A stretch of DNA of 64,000 bases from Spisula solida. Lineage: Eukaryota > Mollusca > Bivalvia > Venerida > Mactridae. Shown piece after piece: positions 12,001-23,700 of the stretch (its first letter is position 1; every line of letters begins with the position of its first letter). The notes under the pieces were generated by a model. That model was not told the DNA's origin. It searched no databases and was given only the letters and a program-made list of their open reading frames with translations. The position numbers were made by a program, and so were the translations under genes. Location of the stretch: NCBI GenBank assembly GCA_947247005.1, contig OX365955.1, positions 33,645,822 through 33,709,821 of the forward strand, in the 5' to 3' direction.

Positions 12001-15000
12001 AATTTGAAATAAGACCAGTTTTAAACTTAAAAAGTTTGGGTTAAGTTTTGCGTGCAGAATAGTATGAAATGTATTGAATGTAAATGTATATTCAGGGAGC
12101 AAAGGTTGAAGACTATGTACCTCTACCTACAACAGAAGAACTCCAGTCAGTACAGATAGATCTAGATCCAAACAAGAGTGTCGTTCCACAATCACTTGGA
12201 GTAAGAAGAAAGATATCAGATGAGGTTAGTGCTAATGTCTTGGTTTTACAATTTTTTCTTTGCTTTCCACTGAGACAGTCATAAGAGGATGGTTATCCAT
12301 ATTTTCCTGCCAAACTGGCCAACGACCTACGGCTTTGAGGGAACATATTGCTAATTACTCTGTTTGTACATCCGTGGAAAAGACGGCTGAGAGTGAAACG
12401 GAATATAAATGAAGGGGAGGTTGGATTATCATTACTTTCTTCCCTGAGCAACTACTGTATAGGTGGTCAATATAGCAGATAGATAAGTGATTCTTTTTTT
12501 CTTACTAAAGCTCTTTAAGCAAATTTTATGAATTTGTAAAATAAGCCAACATTTCCACCTCTCTAACTTAACAGATAATACAGAGTTTGGTGAAAGTAGG
12601 GATGTTATACTCTCCTTCTCATCGACACTATGTGTTAGCATGACTGATGACAGAGTTTGGTGAAAGTAGGGATGTTATACTCTCCTTCTCATCGTCATTG
12701 TGTGTCAGCATGACTGATGACAGAGTTTGGTGAAAGTAGGGATGTTATACTCTCCTTCTCATCGTCATTGTGTGTCAGCATGACTGATGACAGAGTTTGA
12801 TGAAAGTAGGGATGTTATACTCTCCTTCTCATCGTCATTGTGTGTCAGCATGACTGATGACAGAGTTTGGTGAAAGTAGGGATGTTATACTCTCCTTCTC
12901 ATCGACACTGTGTGTCAGCATGACTGATGACAGAGTTTGGTGAAAGTAGGGATGTTATACTCTCCTTCTCATCGTCATTGTGTGTCAGCATGACTGATGA
13001 CAGAGTTTGGTGAAAGTAGGAATGTTATACTCTCCTTCTCATCGACACTGTGTGTCAGCATGACTGATGACAGAGTTTGGTGAAAGTAGGGATGTTATAC
13101 TCTCCTTCTCATCGACATTGTGTGTCAGCATGACTGATGACAGAGTTTGGTGAAAGTAGGGATGTTATACTCTCCTTCTCATCGACACTGTGTGTTAGCA
13201 TGACTGATGACAGAGTTTGATGAAAGTAGGGATGTTATACTCTCCTTCTCATCGACATTGTGTGTTAGCATGACTGATGACAGAGTTTGATGAAAGTAGG
13301 GATGTTATACTCTCCTTCTCATCGACACTGTGTGTCAGCATGACTGATGACAGAGTTTGGTGAAAGTAGGGATGTTATACTCTCCTTCTCATCGTCATTG
13401 TGTGTCAGCATGACTGATGACAGAGTTTGGTGAAAGTAGGGATGTTATACTCTCCTTCTCATCGTCATTGTGTGTCAGCATGACTGATGACTGATAATAC
13501 ACTTCATTTCTTGATGTAAAGTTGCTGGTTCTAATATTTCCCCCCCCCCTCCCCCCATCTTTGATGAGGGGGTATATTGCTTTGCACATCTTGGTAAGGC
13601 TCATCACTAGACCAAAAGGTTTCCGGTCAATAATAGCTCAAGAACACTTTGCCCTAGGATATTCAAACTTTTCATGGAGGTTGGTCAGATATTTATTTTG
13701 AGATCATTATGTCAAAGGTCAAGGTATTTGTGACCTTTAAAATTAATGACTATTTGGCTGCAATGGGGGCATACATGTTTTACAAACATCTCTTGTATTG
13801 TATTGATTTATGTTATAATGTTTGTTACAGTCGTGTCTATTGGTGTTCTTTTATGATGGAAGTTCACAGGAACGTGCCTTATCCTTCATACAGGAAATGA
13901 AAAACTCTCACGTAAGTACAGAATGTAAATTTGTAAAACTTGAGTATCACTGATCTATGTCTAGAATTAACTGTACTCTGTGAGAGAGAAAGGAAGGTTA
14001 CCGGTTTGATCCCAGACTGTCACATACCAAACTTGTTAAAATGGTACTAGTATATCTCACTTACTTGATGCTCAGCATATAAGGGTTGTTCAAGGTAACT
14101 GCTAGTTCACCTGGGGTTTAGATAATGTGACTGGGTAGTCTCCATATGACTGACATACTGTTGACTAGTAACTGTTAGACTTATAGCAGTATATAAAGGA
14201 CTTGTCTGCGTCATCCACAAATACAAATTATTTCATTGTTTAGCAAGAGTAAGGGCTATTAATAAAAGTCCCCCTGTTAATATCTGACATGGTTTTAAGT
14301 GACTAATTTAGCATTAACTGCTAAACATGTTCTTACAACTTATATCACTGGTATTCACACTTGTGATTACTGACCAGTTTTAAATGGTTTGTTAATTTGG
14401 GATTTGGAACTACTTGTCCCCATCAGCATAAGTGATTGAATGTTCTTAATACTCTATCCATAATTCTTGAGAAGTTCCTTGTCTAAAACAATAATTACTT
14501 GTCAGGGACATGTGCCAATTTTACGGACTGCCAGTACTTGCATTTAGATAATTATTGGCATTGTAAAAATGGTTTTACCTTGTGCAAGGCAGACATTGAG
14601 CTTGATTTTAAGACTAGAGTCAGTCACTTCTCAACATGCAACAATTGTTATTGGGTTAGGGAATCACATATTGACGTCATTAAGGTGTATACTCATGGTA
14701 CTGTACTGTATTTCAGCCTGAATGTGTTCTAGTTCAAACAAAGGAACTACGTATGCAGCCATCTGATGCTATGAGAGTGTTTGGATCAGATGCTTATGAT
14801 GAAGTGGTCAGTCGAGGTAATCTATACAATTTACAATATTCTACACCTGCCACGCTCAAACAAGTACAATATAATCAAATCTGAATTTTTTTAAAAAGTA
14901 ATTGGATGAAAAATTGAATGTATTGATGAAGTTGCCATTTGAAATTTTTAAGTCACTCCGAGGCCAACTGGGGGGCACGGGCCCCGGTGGATCCGGGCAT

Positions 15001-15832
15001 GAGATGTCTCAGGTTCGACCCAGGGCGCGACATACGTCATTAAAAATGGTACTGGTTTATCTCCTTTGTTTGATGCAAAGCATTGTTGGTCCGAGGTAAC
15101 TGCTGGTTCACCGGAGACTAGGTAGTCTGCATATGACTGAAATACTGGTGACTAGTGTGACATAAAAATATTTTTAAACAAGACTGCAATCGATAAACAC
15201 TTGTGCACTGGTCAAAGCCTTGTCCATAATGACTAGCTAAGGCAATCGGAGGTTATAATTCTGTTGAAATCTCTGAGTTGCATATGTATGCCTTATTTAG
15301 AGAGAGTTCATAGTGTTGAACAAGTGTGCTAGGTATGACCTTGGATGGACATAAAAACGTTAAGATAAGGGCAAGAAAATGAGGAATTTAAGTTGCAACA
15401 TATGCCATGATGTGGGTAAGCATTTATATGACAGGGAGGAACTCTCAGTATTGAAGTCAGACCTGTAGCGCTGAGGAGTAGTGTGATGACAATCACTTTT
15501 TATGTTTATCCAAATCAGAGTCATAATCATACAATTTTACCTCAGTAAATGTTGGGAAAATACATTGAAAATACAAATTCTACCTTGAAAAGTTCTTGAA
15601 TTGGTGTGTGAGGATTTTGTATGAACAATGAATATGTTTGATGTTATCTGTTGTAGGGGCTGTGATCGGGATGGAATATAATGGAGATAATTGTATAGAG
15701 ATCTGTCAGCAAGTGGTTACAGGGATCACCAAGGGATCTACCGGTCTCGTATTCATCAGTCAATCACCCGATTCAGCACAACAACAGATTGAAAACTACT
15801 ACAACTTTGCTGATATGCAAATGCATGTCTGA
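5941..15832 (+). CDS. RP2: RP2 (XRP2), ARL3 GTPase-activating protein; complete nine-exon gene
   Basis: Coding exons are 5941-6020, 6434-6551, 7332-7423, 8532-8704, 11728-11831, 12096-12224, 13831-13911, 14717-14816 and 15657-15832. Joined, they give 1053 nt: 350 codons plus TGA, the same length as human RP2. RP2 family proteins stimulate GTP hydrolysis by ARL3, which controls delivery of lipidated cargo to cilia, and they sit at membranes through dual acylation. The sequence shows MGC at residues 1-3 (myristoylation/palmitoylation signal) and a cysteine-rich TBCC/CARP beta-helix from about residue 34 to 200. CQQFRLRDC has R116 at the human R118 arginine-finger position, and TQPIIES has E136 at the human E138 position. 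An NDK-like C-terminal domain spans about 230-350 and ends [11 protein letters not shown]. The start was chosen for the MGC signal. Human RP2 has five exons, so this gene is more finely split. Product identity is secure; UTR limits are not visible. Confidence 0.97.
6434..6551 (+). CDS. RP2: RP2 exon 2
   Basis: The acceptor is ACAG ending at 6433 and the donor GTAAGT at 6552. It encodes residues 27-66, including [16 protein letters not shown] and GQQFIIQNC, the first rungs of the TBCC beta-helix. Confidence 0.96.
7332..7423 (+). CDS. RP2: RP2 exon 3
   Basis: The acceptor is TTCTTCCAG ending at 7331 and the donor GTAAAT at 7424. It encodes residues 67-97 with the rungs NCNIYLFDH and [16 protein letters not shown], closely matching vertebrate RP2. 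Confidence 0.96.
8532..8704 (+). CDS. RP2: RP2 exon 4 (arginine-finger exon)
   Basis: The acceptor is TTCTTGCAG ending at 8531 and the donor GTATGG at 8705. It encodes residues 97-155 and carries [10 protein letters not shown], with R116 as the expected catalytic finger, and [14 protein letters not shown]. This is the most conserved part of the protein. Confidence 0.97.
10285..10850 (+). mobile_element. tRNA-derived SINE interrupted by a CTCTTGTC-ended element
   Basis: The head at about 10290-10345 carries a B-box-like TGTTCAATTTCC. The body resumes at 10795 with TACACATGTGGAGAAGTTGC and continues AGTACTGGTTAGCATACAG. The same body occurs uninterrupted at about 35015-35200 (CTACGTGTGGAGAAGTTGCC, TAGTACTGGTTAAGATACA). 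The interrupting segment 10401-10794 is annotated separately. The SINE tail runs directly into the 46-bp minisatellite. Confidence 0.65.
10401..10794 (+). mobile_element. Non-autonomous element (GGGGAGCAT family) inserted in the SINE
   Basis: The left boundary follows the T-run AATATTTTT and reads GGGGAGCATATCG. The right end has a 5-bp hairpin CCGTC-TCT-GACGG (10774-10786) followed by CTCTTGTC. A second GGGGAGCAT lies at about 10761, as a direct rather than inverted copy. The interior is AT-rich with the repeated 'observer-style' motif CATAAC, and has no coding capacity. It sits inside RP2 intron 4. Confidence 0.6.
10857..11594. repeat. 46-bp minisatellite, about 16 copies, in RP2 intron 4
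   Basis: The unit begins TGTATACATGTATAGCCCGG and continues GGAATCTGGACAGGTGAATC then TGCCTC. Copies differ mainly at one CCCGGGG/CTCGGGG and one AATC/AAAC site. Because 46 is not a multiple of three and the minus strand lacks stops, all three minus frames stay open. These frames are artefacts. The first unit continues from the tail of the adjacent SINE. Confidence 0.97.
11728..11831 (+). CDS. RP2: RP2 exon 5
   Basis: The acceptor is CTTTCAG ending at 11727 and the donor GTATGT at 11832. It encodes residues 155-189, including [12 protein letters not shown], the counterpart of the human FNNTWSNIHDFT segment at the end of the beta-helix. Confidence 0.95.
12096..12224 (+). CDS. RP2: RP2 exon 6
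   Basis: The acceptor is TATTCAG ending at 12095 and the donor GTTAGT at 12225. It encodes residues 190-232, including [17 protein letters not shown], the conserved linker between the beta-helix and the C-terminal domain. GT at second donor position (GTTAGT) is slightly off consensus. Confidence 0.95.
12581..13493. repeat. 70-bp minisatellite, 13 copies, in RP2 intron 6
   Basis: The unit begins CAGAGTTTGGTGAAAGTAGG, contains GATGTTATACTCTCCTTCTC, and ends TGTGTCAGCATGACTGATGA. The exact 70-bp period holds across 13 units (910 bp). Variants are ATCGTCATTG versus ATCGACACTG and TTTGG versus TTTGA. The low divergence suggests recent expansion. Confidence 0.97.
13831..13911 (+). CDS. RP2: RP2 exon 7
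   Basis: The acceptor is TTTGTTACAG ending at 13830 and the donor GTAAGT at 13912. It encodes residues 233-259 ([10 protein letters not shown] ... FIQEMKNSH), the first strand and helix of the NDK-like domain. Confidence 0.93.
13985..14185 (+). mobile_element. tRNA-derived SINE fragment (B box GGTTTGATCCC)
   Basis: A polymerase III B-box-like GGTTTGATCCC lies at 14003-14013. It is followed by a body (ATGGTACTAGTATATCTCAC, GGTAACTGCTAGTTCACC, CATATGACTGACATACTG) that recurs at 14950-15160. It lies in RP2 intron 7. Confidence 0.7.
14717..14816 (+). CDS. RP2: RP2 exon 8
   Basis: The acceptor is TATTTCAG ending at 14716 and the donor GTAATC at 14817. It encodes residues 260-293, including [19 protein letters not shown], matching human LVQTKEVSMKAEDAQRVF. 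Confidence 0.94.
14950..15165 (+). mobile_element. tRNA-derived SINE (B box GGTTCGACCCA)
   Basis: The GC-rich tRNA-like head carries GGTTCGACCCA at 15012-15022. The body shares ATGGTACTGGTTTATCTCC, GGTAACTGCTGGTTCACC and CATATGACTGAAATACTG with the copy in the preceding intron. It lies in RP2 intron 8, on the same strand as the gene. Confidence 0.75.
15657..15832 (+). CDS. RP2: RP2 exon 9 with stop codon
   Basis: The acceptor is TTGTAG ending at 15656. It encodes residues 293-350 and TGA at 15830-15832. It contains [18 protein letters not shown] and the terminal [11 protein letters not shown], which mirror the human C terminus. Confidence 0.96.
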
Positions 15833-16003
15833 ACACTTTAATACAAATTTATTTATTTGAAATCCTTACTGTTAAACAGAACTTGTGTTATTTGTTTCCA
15901 GCAAAGAACACCCTTTGGACCTTTCATTTGTTGAAGAGTCTGTGGACTCCATACTCTTTATTTATATTCAAAGAGTTCATGGAAATTGTATTCAACGTTA
16001 ATT

Positions 16004-16870
16004 ATACCCCCACTGCTTAGTTGGGGGGGGGGGGGCTATATAGGAGTCACTTTGTCGGTTTGTCTGTCCAAATGTTTTTCAAGGCTGTATCTTCTGTATG
16101 CATTGAAGGATTTTCGAATAAAGATTTGTTTGCCTTGATGCGACAGTGTGTCATGAGAAAGAATTTCATCGATATATCCAAGGTCAAGGTCACACATTGA
16201 GTTCAAATGGTAAAAAATGGCTCAAATAGCTTGTCCGGGCCATTCTATGTCATTTGGCCTCAGATTTTATAATCGCTTGGTACATTTGTTCGCCTTGATG
16301 AGACAGTGTGTCACGAGAAAGAATTACGTCAATATCTTTAAGGTCATACCTTAAGTTTGAAAGGTCAAAGATGACCATAATTGAGCTTGCCCTGAGCATA
16401 ACTAAGTCATTTATTGTGGGATTTAAAAAGACTCTGGCACAAATGTTCACTACTAGCAGACAGTGTGAAACAATTACATCAATATCTTAAAGGTCAGGGT
16501 CACACTTGAAGTTCAAAGGTCAAAAATAGCTAAACTTGAGCTTTTCCAGAGCATAACTAAGTCATTTAATGTGGGATTTTAAAATAATTAGCTCAATTGT
16601 TGACCACTATCAAACAGTGTGTTATACAAAGCAATTATGTCAATGTTTCAAAGGTCAAGGTCAAACTTAAGAGTTCAAAGGTCATAAATTACCATAATTT
16701 TTGTTGTCTGGACCATAACTTATATTGTTGAATTTAAAAATAACTACAATTGTTGTCCACCATGTGACAGTTTTTTATGGATGCAGTTTGCCATACGTCT
16801 GTGGCAAAGCAGTATGTGGGGGTATCATTTGTCACTCTGTGGCAGTTCTAGTTTGTTCTAGTTTGTTGAA
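16004..16870 (+). mobile_element. Non-autonomous element (ATACCCCC family)
   Basis: The left end ATACCCCC (16004-16011) forms an imperfect hairpin with the following G-run and has an inverted copy GGGGGTAT at 16818-16825 just inside the right end. A small right hairpin, GTCAC-TCT-GTGGC, is followed by AGTTCTAGTTTGTT. The interior has about three tandem units of 150-170 bp carrying AAGGTCAAGGTCA and 'CAGTGTGT' motifs. No transposase frame is present. Confidence 0.65.
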
Positions 16871-17884
16871 GAATCAATGGAGTTTGTATTCACATGGTTA
16901 CAGCTGATTTTAAGTAAGCTGTATCAAGTTCATCTTTATAGATGGTTGTATTCAAGTCGCTTGAACTTTCAGTATACATATCATTTTAGGTTGCATACTG
17001 CATGTAATTTATTATTATCAATTGTTAATGTGTTTTGAGTTGTTTTTAAGTTATTGAGACCTCAAGTCCACTATCAATAGTAGAAGCAAACCCTGGTCAT
17101 TTTAACAAATCTACATAATCATGATAAAATGTTAGATCTGGTTTATCATAAATTAGTGTATTTGATCATTGACTGTTTATTGACCCTTCACTCAATAGAG
17201 ACATCAATTCAGGCTCCCATCCAATTTCCTTACCTATTTTCATAAGAATAAGTATCGAAGGGAGATAATTGAATCATGGAATGAAATCGACACCAATTAA
17301 GGGAGATAATTTGTGATATTTGTTCCCAAAAATCTATACATAAAATGTGTGTATTTATTAGCTCATCCCTTATGAGAATAGTGTAGTGTGTATAGAGTCA
17401 AGGATTAGGACAGATCATGTTTGATGTAGAGAATAATGAGATCATGTGAAAGCATCTTGTTGTGAGATCAATCTCAGCGTAAATATTGTCGCACATCATT
17501 TTAATTTCCATGAACGATTGAACTCTAAATTAGTATCACAAGACAAGAGTTTATTACATCAAAATAACATCAAAATTTAGAAATTTTCTCGAATGAAGAG
17601 TCTGATTTGGTTAAAATCATAATTTGAGATTGGGACTTGAGATGGTTTGGGAGATCATACCATATATCATATGTTGTATAAAGATCCTTTACAATAGTTT
17701 GGTACCAACTTCTAGATGTTAGTTATTTTATGTATTGTATGTATTAGTTTATTGTTGTGATATAGATGGGGATCAGTGCAACACTGTCTTTACTTTTCTA
17801 GCTCACCCGGTGATCACCAGCGAGTTTTTCGAATGGATTGCTATAGTGATTTAAGGTCATCACAGCTATTACTACTGTTTCTAA

Positions 17885-18129
17885 TAGAGATGGGAATGAA
17901 TACTTCGAATATTCGAATATTCAAACTGCCTATGGAATATATTCGAATATTCAATACTCGTTCCACATCTTATTTATTTGTCTTCTTCCATAATCTCCAA
18001 AACAGACAACCATTTTTATTTCCTCGTTCTTGATAATACCAACTTGATGGATAATATAATTTGAATGTGAACATTGGATTCGAATATACGACCGGTTTCC
18101 AAATATTTGGGTATTCGGTCCCATCTCTA
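17885..18129. mobile_element. hAT-like MITE with 8-bp target duplication
   Basis: Terminal inverted repeats are TAGAGATGGGA (17885-17895) and TCCCATCTCTA (18119-18129). They are flanked by GTTTCTAA (17877-17884) and GTTTCTAT (18130-18137), an 8-bp duplication with one difference, as expected for the hAT superfamily. The 245-bp interior is built of ATTCGAATATTC palindromes and codes for nothing. It is inserted in a degenerate AGCTCACC-type element that starts near 17800. Confidence 0.8.
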
Positions 18130-18137
18130 GTTTCTAT

Positions 18138-19735
18138 CGATTTATATATGGACGACAGTCAGTGGCTGCCTGGTTGTACTGTAAATATAACCAAGCTTTA
18201 AATGTGCCTTCTTTCTCTGATGAGTAAGTGATACAGAGTCATCATGGCTGGCTCTCTTGTAGTATGTATATCGTAGTTGATTATTAAGGATATAATCAAA
18301 AGCCATGCTTAACATCAAAAAAGGTTTTTAGAGTTGCAAATTTGGAGACATCTCCAACCAACAAAAGCATTTCAGCCTGAAAAAATGTTTATAAGCATGT
18401 GTAGTTTGTATTTGTTTAATTTGTTGGAACAATGTTTGAACAGAGTTATGGAACTTCTTTGAATACCTGGTGTTCATAAGACTAGTTTGGAGAGCTATAG
18501 AACTGAAGTTGAAAAAGCTTGTTTTTCCATAAGTAAAGAGTAGTTTTCAGAGTTTTTTCACGTTTTCTCAAAATATCAATTTTGTACTTGCAACCTTCTT
18601 ATTCTAAGCCAGCGAAGTATGGAAGGGAGGTAATCCTATTGCAGAAATGAAGGGAGATAATTTGTGTTATTTGTCCATTGCTAATTATCTTCCAATAATA
18701 GTAACGAGTATGGGGGGGGGGAGACAACCCACATACAGAAATTGACTGATCAAGGGAGAGCATTCCTGATAAACTTGAGATGTGTACACATTCTGGCTTG
18801 TCTTCTATCAGGGGAATGTGTATGGAGTAAAATATCAAGTCACTAGACTTAATTTCATCCCTTTGGTGCAACAAGGTGGTATCTCACAATATGGTATATT
18901 GTGTAGTGTTGTTATTGTTTATTACTGCATTTTTTGTTAGGTTCTATTTCTATTTGACCATTGTTGGTCAGTGGTTCTGTATAAAGTTAAATGTGAACAG
19001 ATATTTTTGTACAGATATTGTATACTTACAGTCGGAGCAAGACAATAAAGACGGTAGTTGGTTTGAATGACAACTGTAAATAGATTTGAAATAAATTACT
19101 AGTAATTTGGGTAAACAATTATAACATCATTTCTGATACAGTGTGGCAACATTGATCTGAGACTCATGAATATTTCATGCTTATCTGTCGTATCTTCAGG
19201 TTGGTCATTTTAATCAATAAGTTAAACATTCTTTATATGATACAATAACCACAACATGTGAACCCACTGTCAATGATTAATGAGTACCAGATTAAAATTG
19301 CCACGCTATAATATTAAATTTTTGTTCAATTAAATAAACAGCTTAAAGTATGTATTATTAAAAGTATAGTCCATTTAATCAGTTAACATTGTATTATTTT
19401 TTTAAACAGTTCAATCGAAGAAAAAGGCAGTGAAAACCAAAATCTTATTCACTAAGCTACATAATAATACACATAATGTCTATCAAAATTATACATTAAG
19501 AAGAGAATTTACAATGTTTATGTACACAATGCTTTGCGAACAAGTGACCGACCTGATAAATCAATTTATAACTGTCAAATGAAGTTTTATTTACAAAGTT
19601 GATAATTTATAATATGTTATTTTCTATGTGCTTATGCTCAATATATGTAAAGAGGTCAGTACCAACTGTGTATGAAATGTGAAATGATCAAACTATTTGT
19701 ATTATATGAACAATCTGAGGGAAAACATATCATAT
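18138..19735. other. Intergenic AT-rich DNA, no gene recognised
   Basis: Short open frames only. AAGGGAGGTAAT and GAAGGGAGATAATTTG near 18625-18665 repeat a motif also seen at 17258-17305. A G-run is present at 18714. Nothing else is recognised. Confidence 0.5.
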
Positions 19736-19737
19736 TA

Positions 19738-20390
19738 CAGTAAAGTTTGGCTTATAAGACCAGTCGACAGTGTGGTCTTAGTTGGGAATAGGTCTCCTTA
19801 GGGGACTTTTCTGTTCTAAGTTTGATACATTTATTATAATTCAGTGTAGCAGTTCCTAGTGACTTTGATATCACTAAACTTTGACTAAAGGCTACAAATA
19901 CAAGACAAATTTGTCAATATTAGAAACAAAATAGCAGTAAGTTTTTTTATTTCTTTTACCAATTTCTATGAAACTAAGGGGGAAAATGTAAGCTTTCCAT
20001 GAAATGTATGAACCTATCTGCAGCTGGGCTGTTATTTCCAGCACCCTGTGAAACCTTGAAAAGAAGACGGCTTGAAACTGTAGTCCACTCACATACAACC
20101 ACTCGGAAGGTTTCATAGGGGGCTGTAAACAATGGCCCAGCTGCTGAAAAAGCATATAATTTTTCTGTTAGTCTGGTGTATGTTTCATAGAAATTGATGA
20201 AGAATGTGTATGTTTCATAGAAATCGATGAAGAAATAATACGGCTATTTATGTTTTTTGAAGCGGAGCAAGTTTTGTCTTGGATTTGTAGCCTTAAGTGA
20301 TGTCAGTCATATGGTATTGCTACACTGTAATTGCTCAAATCTGCATGATTTCAAAATAATCAAAGTGGTCTTATTAGCTAAATTTTACTG
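19738..20390. mobile_element. Non-autonomous Tc1/mariner- or pogo-like element with TA target site
   Basis: The left end CAGTAAAGTTTGGCTTATAA and the right end ...TTATTAGCTAAATTTTACTG are imperfect inverted repeats of about 25 bp that include the shared ATAAGACCA motif. Each end abuts a TA dinucleotide (19736-19737 and 20391-20392). The interior (653 bp total) has no transposase frame. An internal direct repeat TGTATGTTTCATAGAAAT occurs twice near 20168 and 20207. Confidence 0.75.
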
Positions 20391-20544
20391 TATTGTACAT
20401 TGTATGTACATTTAATGTCATAATGAAGTTATGATCTGACAATTTTAGCCATTCCATATTGTATTTTTACTTATATTTAAGATGTTTAGATATAGTTATT
20501 TATTGTATATTTTATTTGCATTCATTGTTTACCTTGTGTTTAAG

Positions 20545-20730
20545 GGTCCTCTAGTTAGAGTGGTAACAGTTGCTACATTAAACGACCATTTAAGGTTACC
20601 AGTTCAAATTCTACCAAGGTAAACATGGATGTGTATATATATAGACGTTGTGAGCTATCCGTCCATTTGTCATGTATTACTGGTACCTTTTTGTGTCCCT
20701 GTGTAATAATTTAAATAAATAAATTTTGTA
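20545..20730 (+). mobile_element. tRNA-derived SINE
   Basis: A box-like TAGTTAGAGTGGTAAC and B box-like CAGTTCAAATTCT are spaced as in a tRNA. They are followed by a short body and an A/T-rich tail (AATAAATAAATTTT near 20715). There is no tRNA fold good enough to call a functional tRNA. Confidence 0.6.
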
Positions 20731-20789
20731 AAACTATTTCACTTTGGTTTTATTGTTTAAATGCATGAAAGTGCATCAGTTTAATTTAA

Positions 20790-23700
20790 CTTATTGTAAT
20801 TTGGTACAACAAGATGGCCCATGGAAATCATCCATTTTGGCAACAGATTATTTATGTCTCACACAAGTGGAGGAGACATCATGTTTTGTGCTTGAGGTCA
20901 CAGATTATTTATACTTGTTCTTAGCCACTTGTTCGATTATAATGAAACTTCACAATAAAAGGTATAAAGGTACAAAGCCTATTTGTGCATGTTGTCAGGA
21001 ATTTTTTATTTCATTAGTTTTGCTCGAGTTATGGCCCTTTAATTGTCAAAAATAAGTTTGTATGCGCTTGTCCTTAACCATTGGTAGTATTTCAATGAAA
21101 CTTCACATGTTTGTACCTAGGTCACCAGGTCAAATCACAATACACATGTTAACACTTCAGTTCAAACAGTTCAAACAATCTTTATGAAACTTTATATGTA
21201 TAAATATATAGGGAATTTTGGTCCAACTATGATCATCATTGCCTCATTACTCAGGTGAGGGACCTATGATCATCATTGCCACATTACTCAGGTGAGGGAC
21301 CTATGATCATCATTGCCATATTACTCAGGTGAGGGACCTATGATCATCATTGCCACATTACTCGGGTGAGTGACCTATGATCATCATTGCCACATTACTC
21401 GGGTGAGTGACCTATGATCATCATTGCAATATTACCCAGGTGAGCGACCTATGATCATCATTGCCACATTACTCGGGTGAGTGACCTATGATCATCATTG
21501 CCACATTACTCAGGTGAGTGACCTATGATCATCATTGCGATATTACTCGGGTGAGTGACCTATGATCATCATTGCCACATTACTCAGGTGAGTGACCTAT
21601 GATCATCATTGCGATATTACTCGGGTGAGTGACCTATGATCATCATTGCAATATTACTCGGGTGAGTGACCTATGATCATCATTGCCACATTACTCAGGT
21701 GAGTGACCTATGATCATCATTGCGATATTACTCAGGTGAGCGACCTATGATCATCATTGCCACATTACTCAGGTGAGGGACCTATGATCATCATTGCGAT
21801 ATTACTCGGGTGAGTGACCTATGATCATCATTGCCACATTACTCAGGTGAGGGACCTATGATCATCATTGCAATATTACTCAGGTGAGCGACCTATGATC
21901 ATCATTGCCACATTACTCAGGTGAGGGACCTATGATCATCATTGCGATATTACTCGGGTGAGTGACCTATGATCATCATTGCCACATTACTCAGGTGAGG
22001 GACCTATGATCATCATTGCGATATTACTCGGGTGAGTGACCTATGATCATCATTGCCACATTACTCAGGTGAGGGACCTATGATCATCATTGCCACATTA
22101 CTCAGGTGAGCGACCTATGATCATCATTGCCACATTACTCAGGTGAGTGACCTATGATCATCATTGCAATATTACTCAGGTGAGCGACCTATGATCATCA
22201 TTGCCACATTACTCAGGTGAGGGACCTATGATCATCATTGCGATATTACTCGGGTGAGTGACCTATGATCATCATTGCCACATTACTCAGGTGAGGGACC
22301 TATGATCATCATTGCCACATTACTCAGGTGAGGGACCTATGATCATCATTGCCACATTACTCAGGTGAGGGACCTATGATCATCATTGCCACATTACTCA
22401 GGTGAGGGACCTATGATCATCATTGCAATATTACTCGGGTGAGGGACCTATGATCATCATTGCCACATTACTCAGGTGAGGGACCTATGATCATCATTGC
22501 GATATTACTCGGGTGAGGGACCTATGATCATCATTGCAATATTACTCAGGTGAGCGACCTATGATCATCATTGCGATATTACTCGGGTGAGTGAGCTATG
22601 ATCATCATTGCCACATTACTCAGGTGAGGGACCTATGATCATCATTGCGATATTACTCGGGTGAGGGACCTATGATCATCATTGCAATATTACTCAGGTG
22701 AGCGACCTATGATCATCATTGCGATATTACTCAGGTGAGCGACCTATGATCATCATTGCCACATTACTCAGGTGAGTGACCTATGATCATCATTGCCACA
22801 TTACTCAGTTGAGTGACCTAAGATCATCATTGCCACATTACTCAGGTGAGCGACCTATGATCATCACTGCGATATTACTCAAGTGGGCGACCTATGATCA
22901 TCATTGCCACATTACTCTGGTGAGTGACCTATGATCATCATTACGATATTACTGTGAGTGCAATCATCATTGCGATATTACTCGGGTGAGTGACCTATGA
23001 TCATCATTGCGATATTACTCAAGTGAGCGACCTATGATCATCATTGCCACATTACTCGGGTGAGTGACCTATGATCATCATTACCACATTACTCGGGTGA
23101 GTGAGCTATGATCATCATTGCCACATTACTCAGGTGAGTGACCTAAGATCATCATTGCCACATTACTCAGGTGAGGGACCTATGATCATCATTGCCACAT
23201 TACTCGGGTGAGCGACCTATGATCATCATTGCCACATTACTCAGGTGAGCGACCTATGATCATCATTGCGATATTACTCAAGTGAGCGACCTATGATCAT
23301 CATTGCCACATTACTCGGGTGAGTGACCTATGATCATCATTGCGATATTACTCAGATGAGCGACCTATGATCATCATTGCGATATTACACAGGTGAGCGA
23401 CCTATGATCACCATTGCGATATTACTCAGGTGAGCGACCTATGATCATCATTGCGGTATTACACAGGTGAGCGACCTATGATCATCATTACGGTATTACA
23501 CAGGTGAGCAACTTAAAGCAATCTTGGCAGCATTATTTAGGTAAGCGACCTATAGTCATCTTTGACTCGGGTGAGCCACCTATGGTCAACTAGGCCCTCA
23601 ACTTTTGCTTAATGACCTATCGTTTGCCACCAGATGATACCATGTTGAATTATGTATAGGTAACAAACCACTAAATGTCACAACTGACACTCTACTCGAG

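Noticed and set aside
21228..23520. Regular repeats considered as a CRISPR array
   Set aside because: Units are contiguous, with no unique spacers, and the genome is eukaryotic. It is a satellite.
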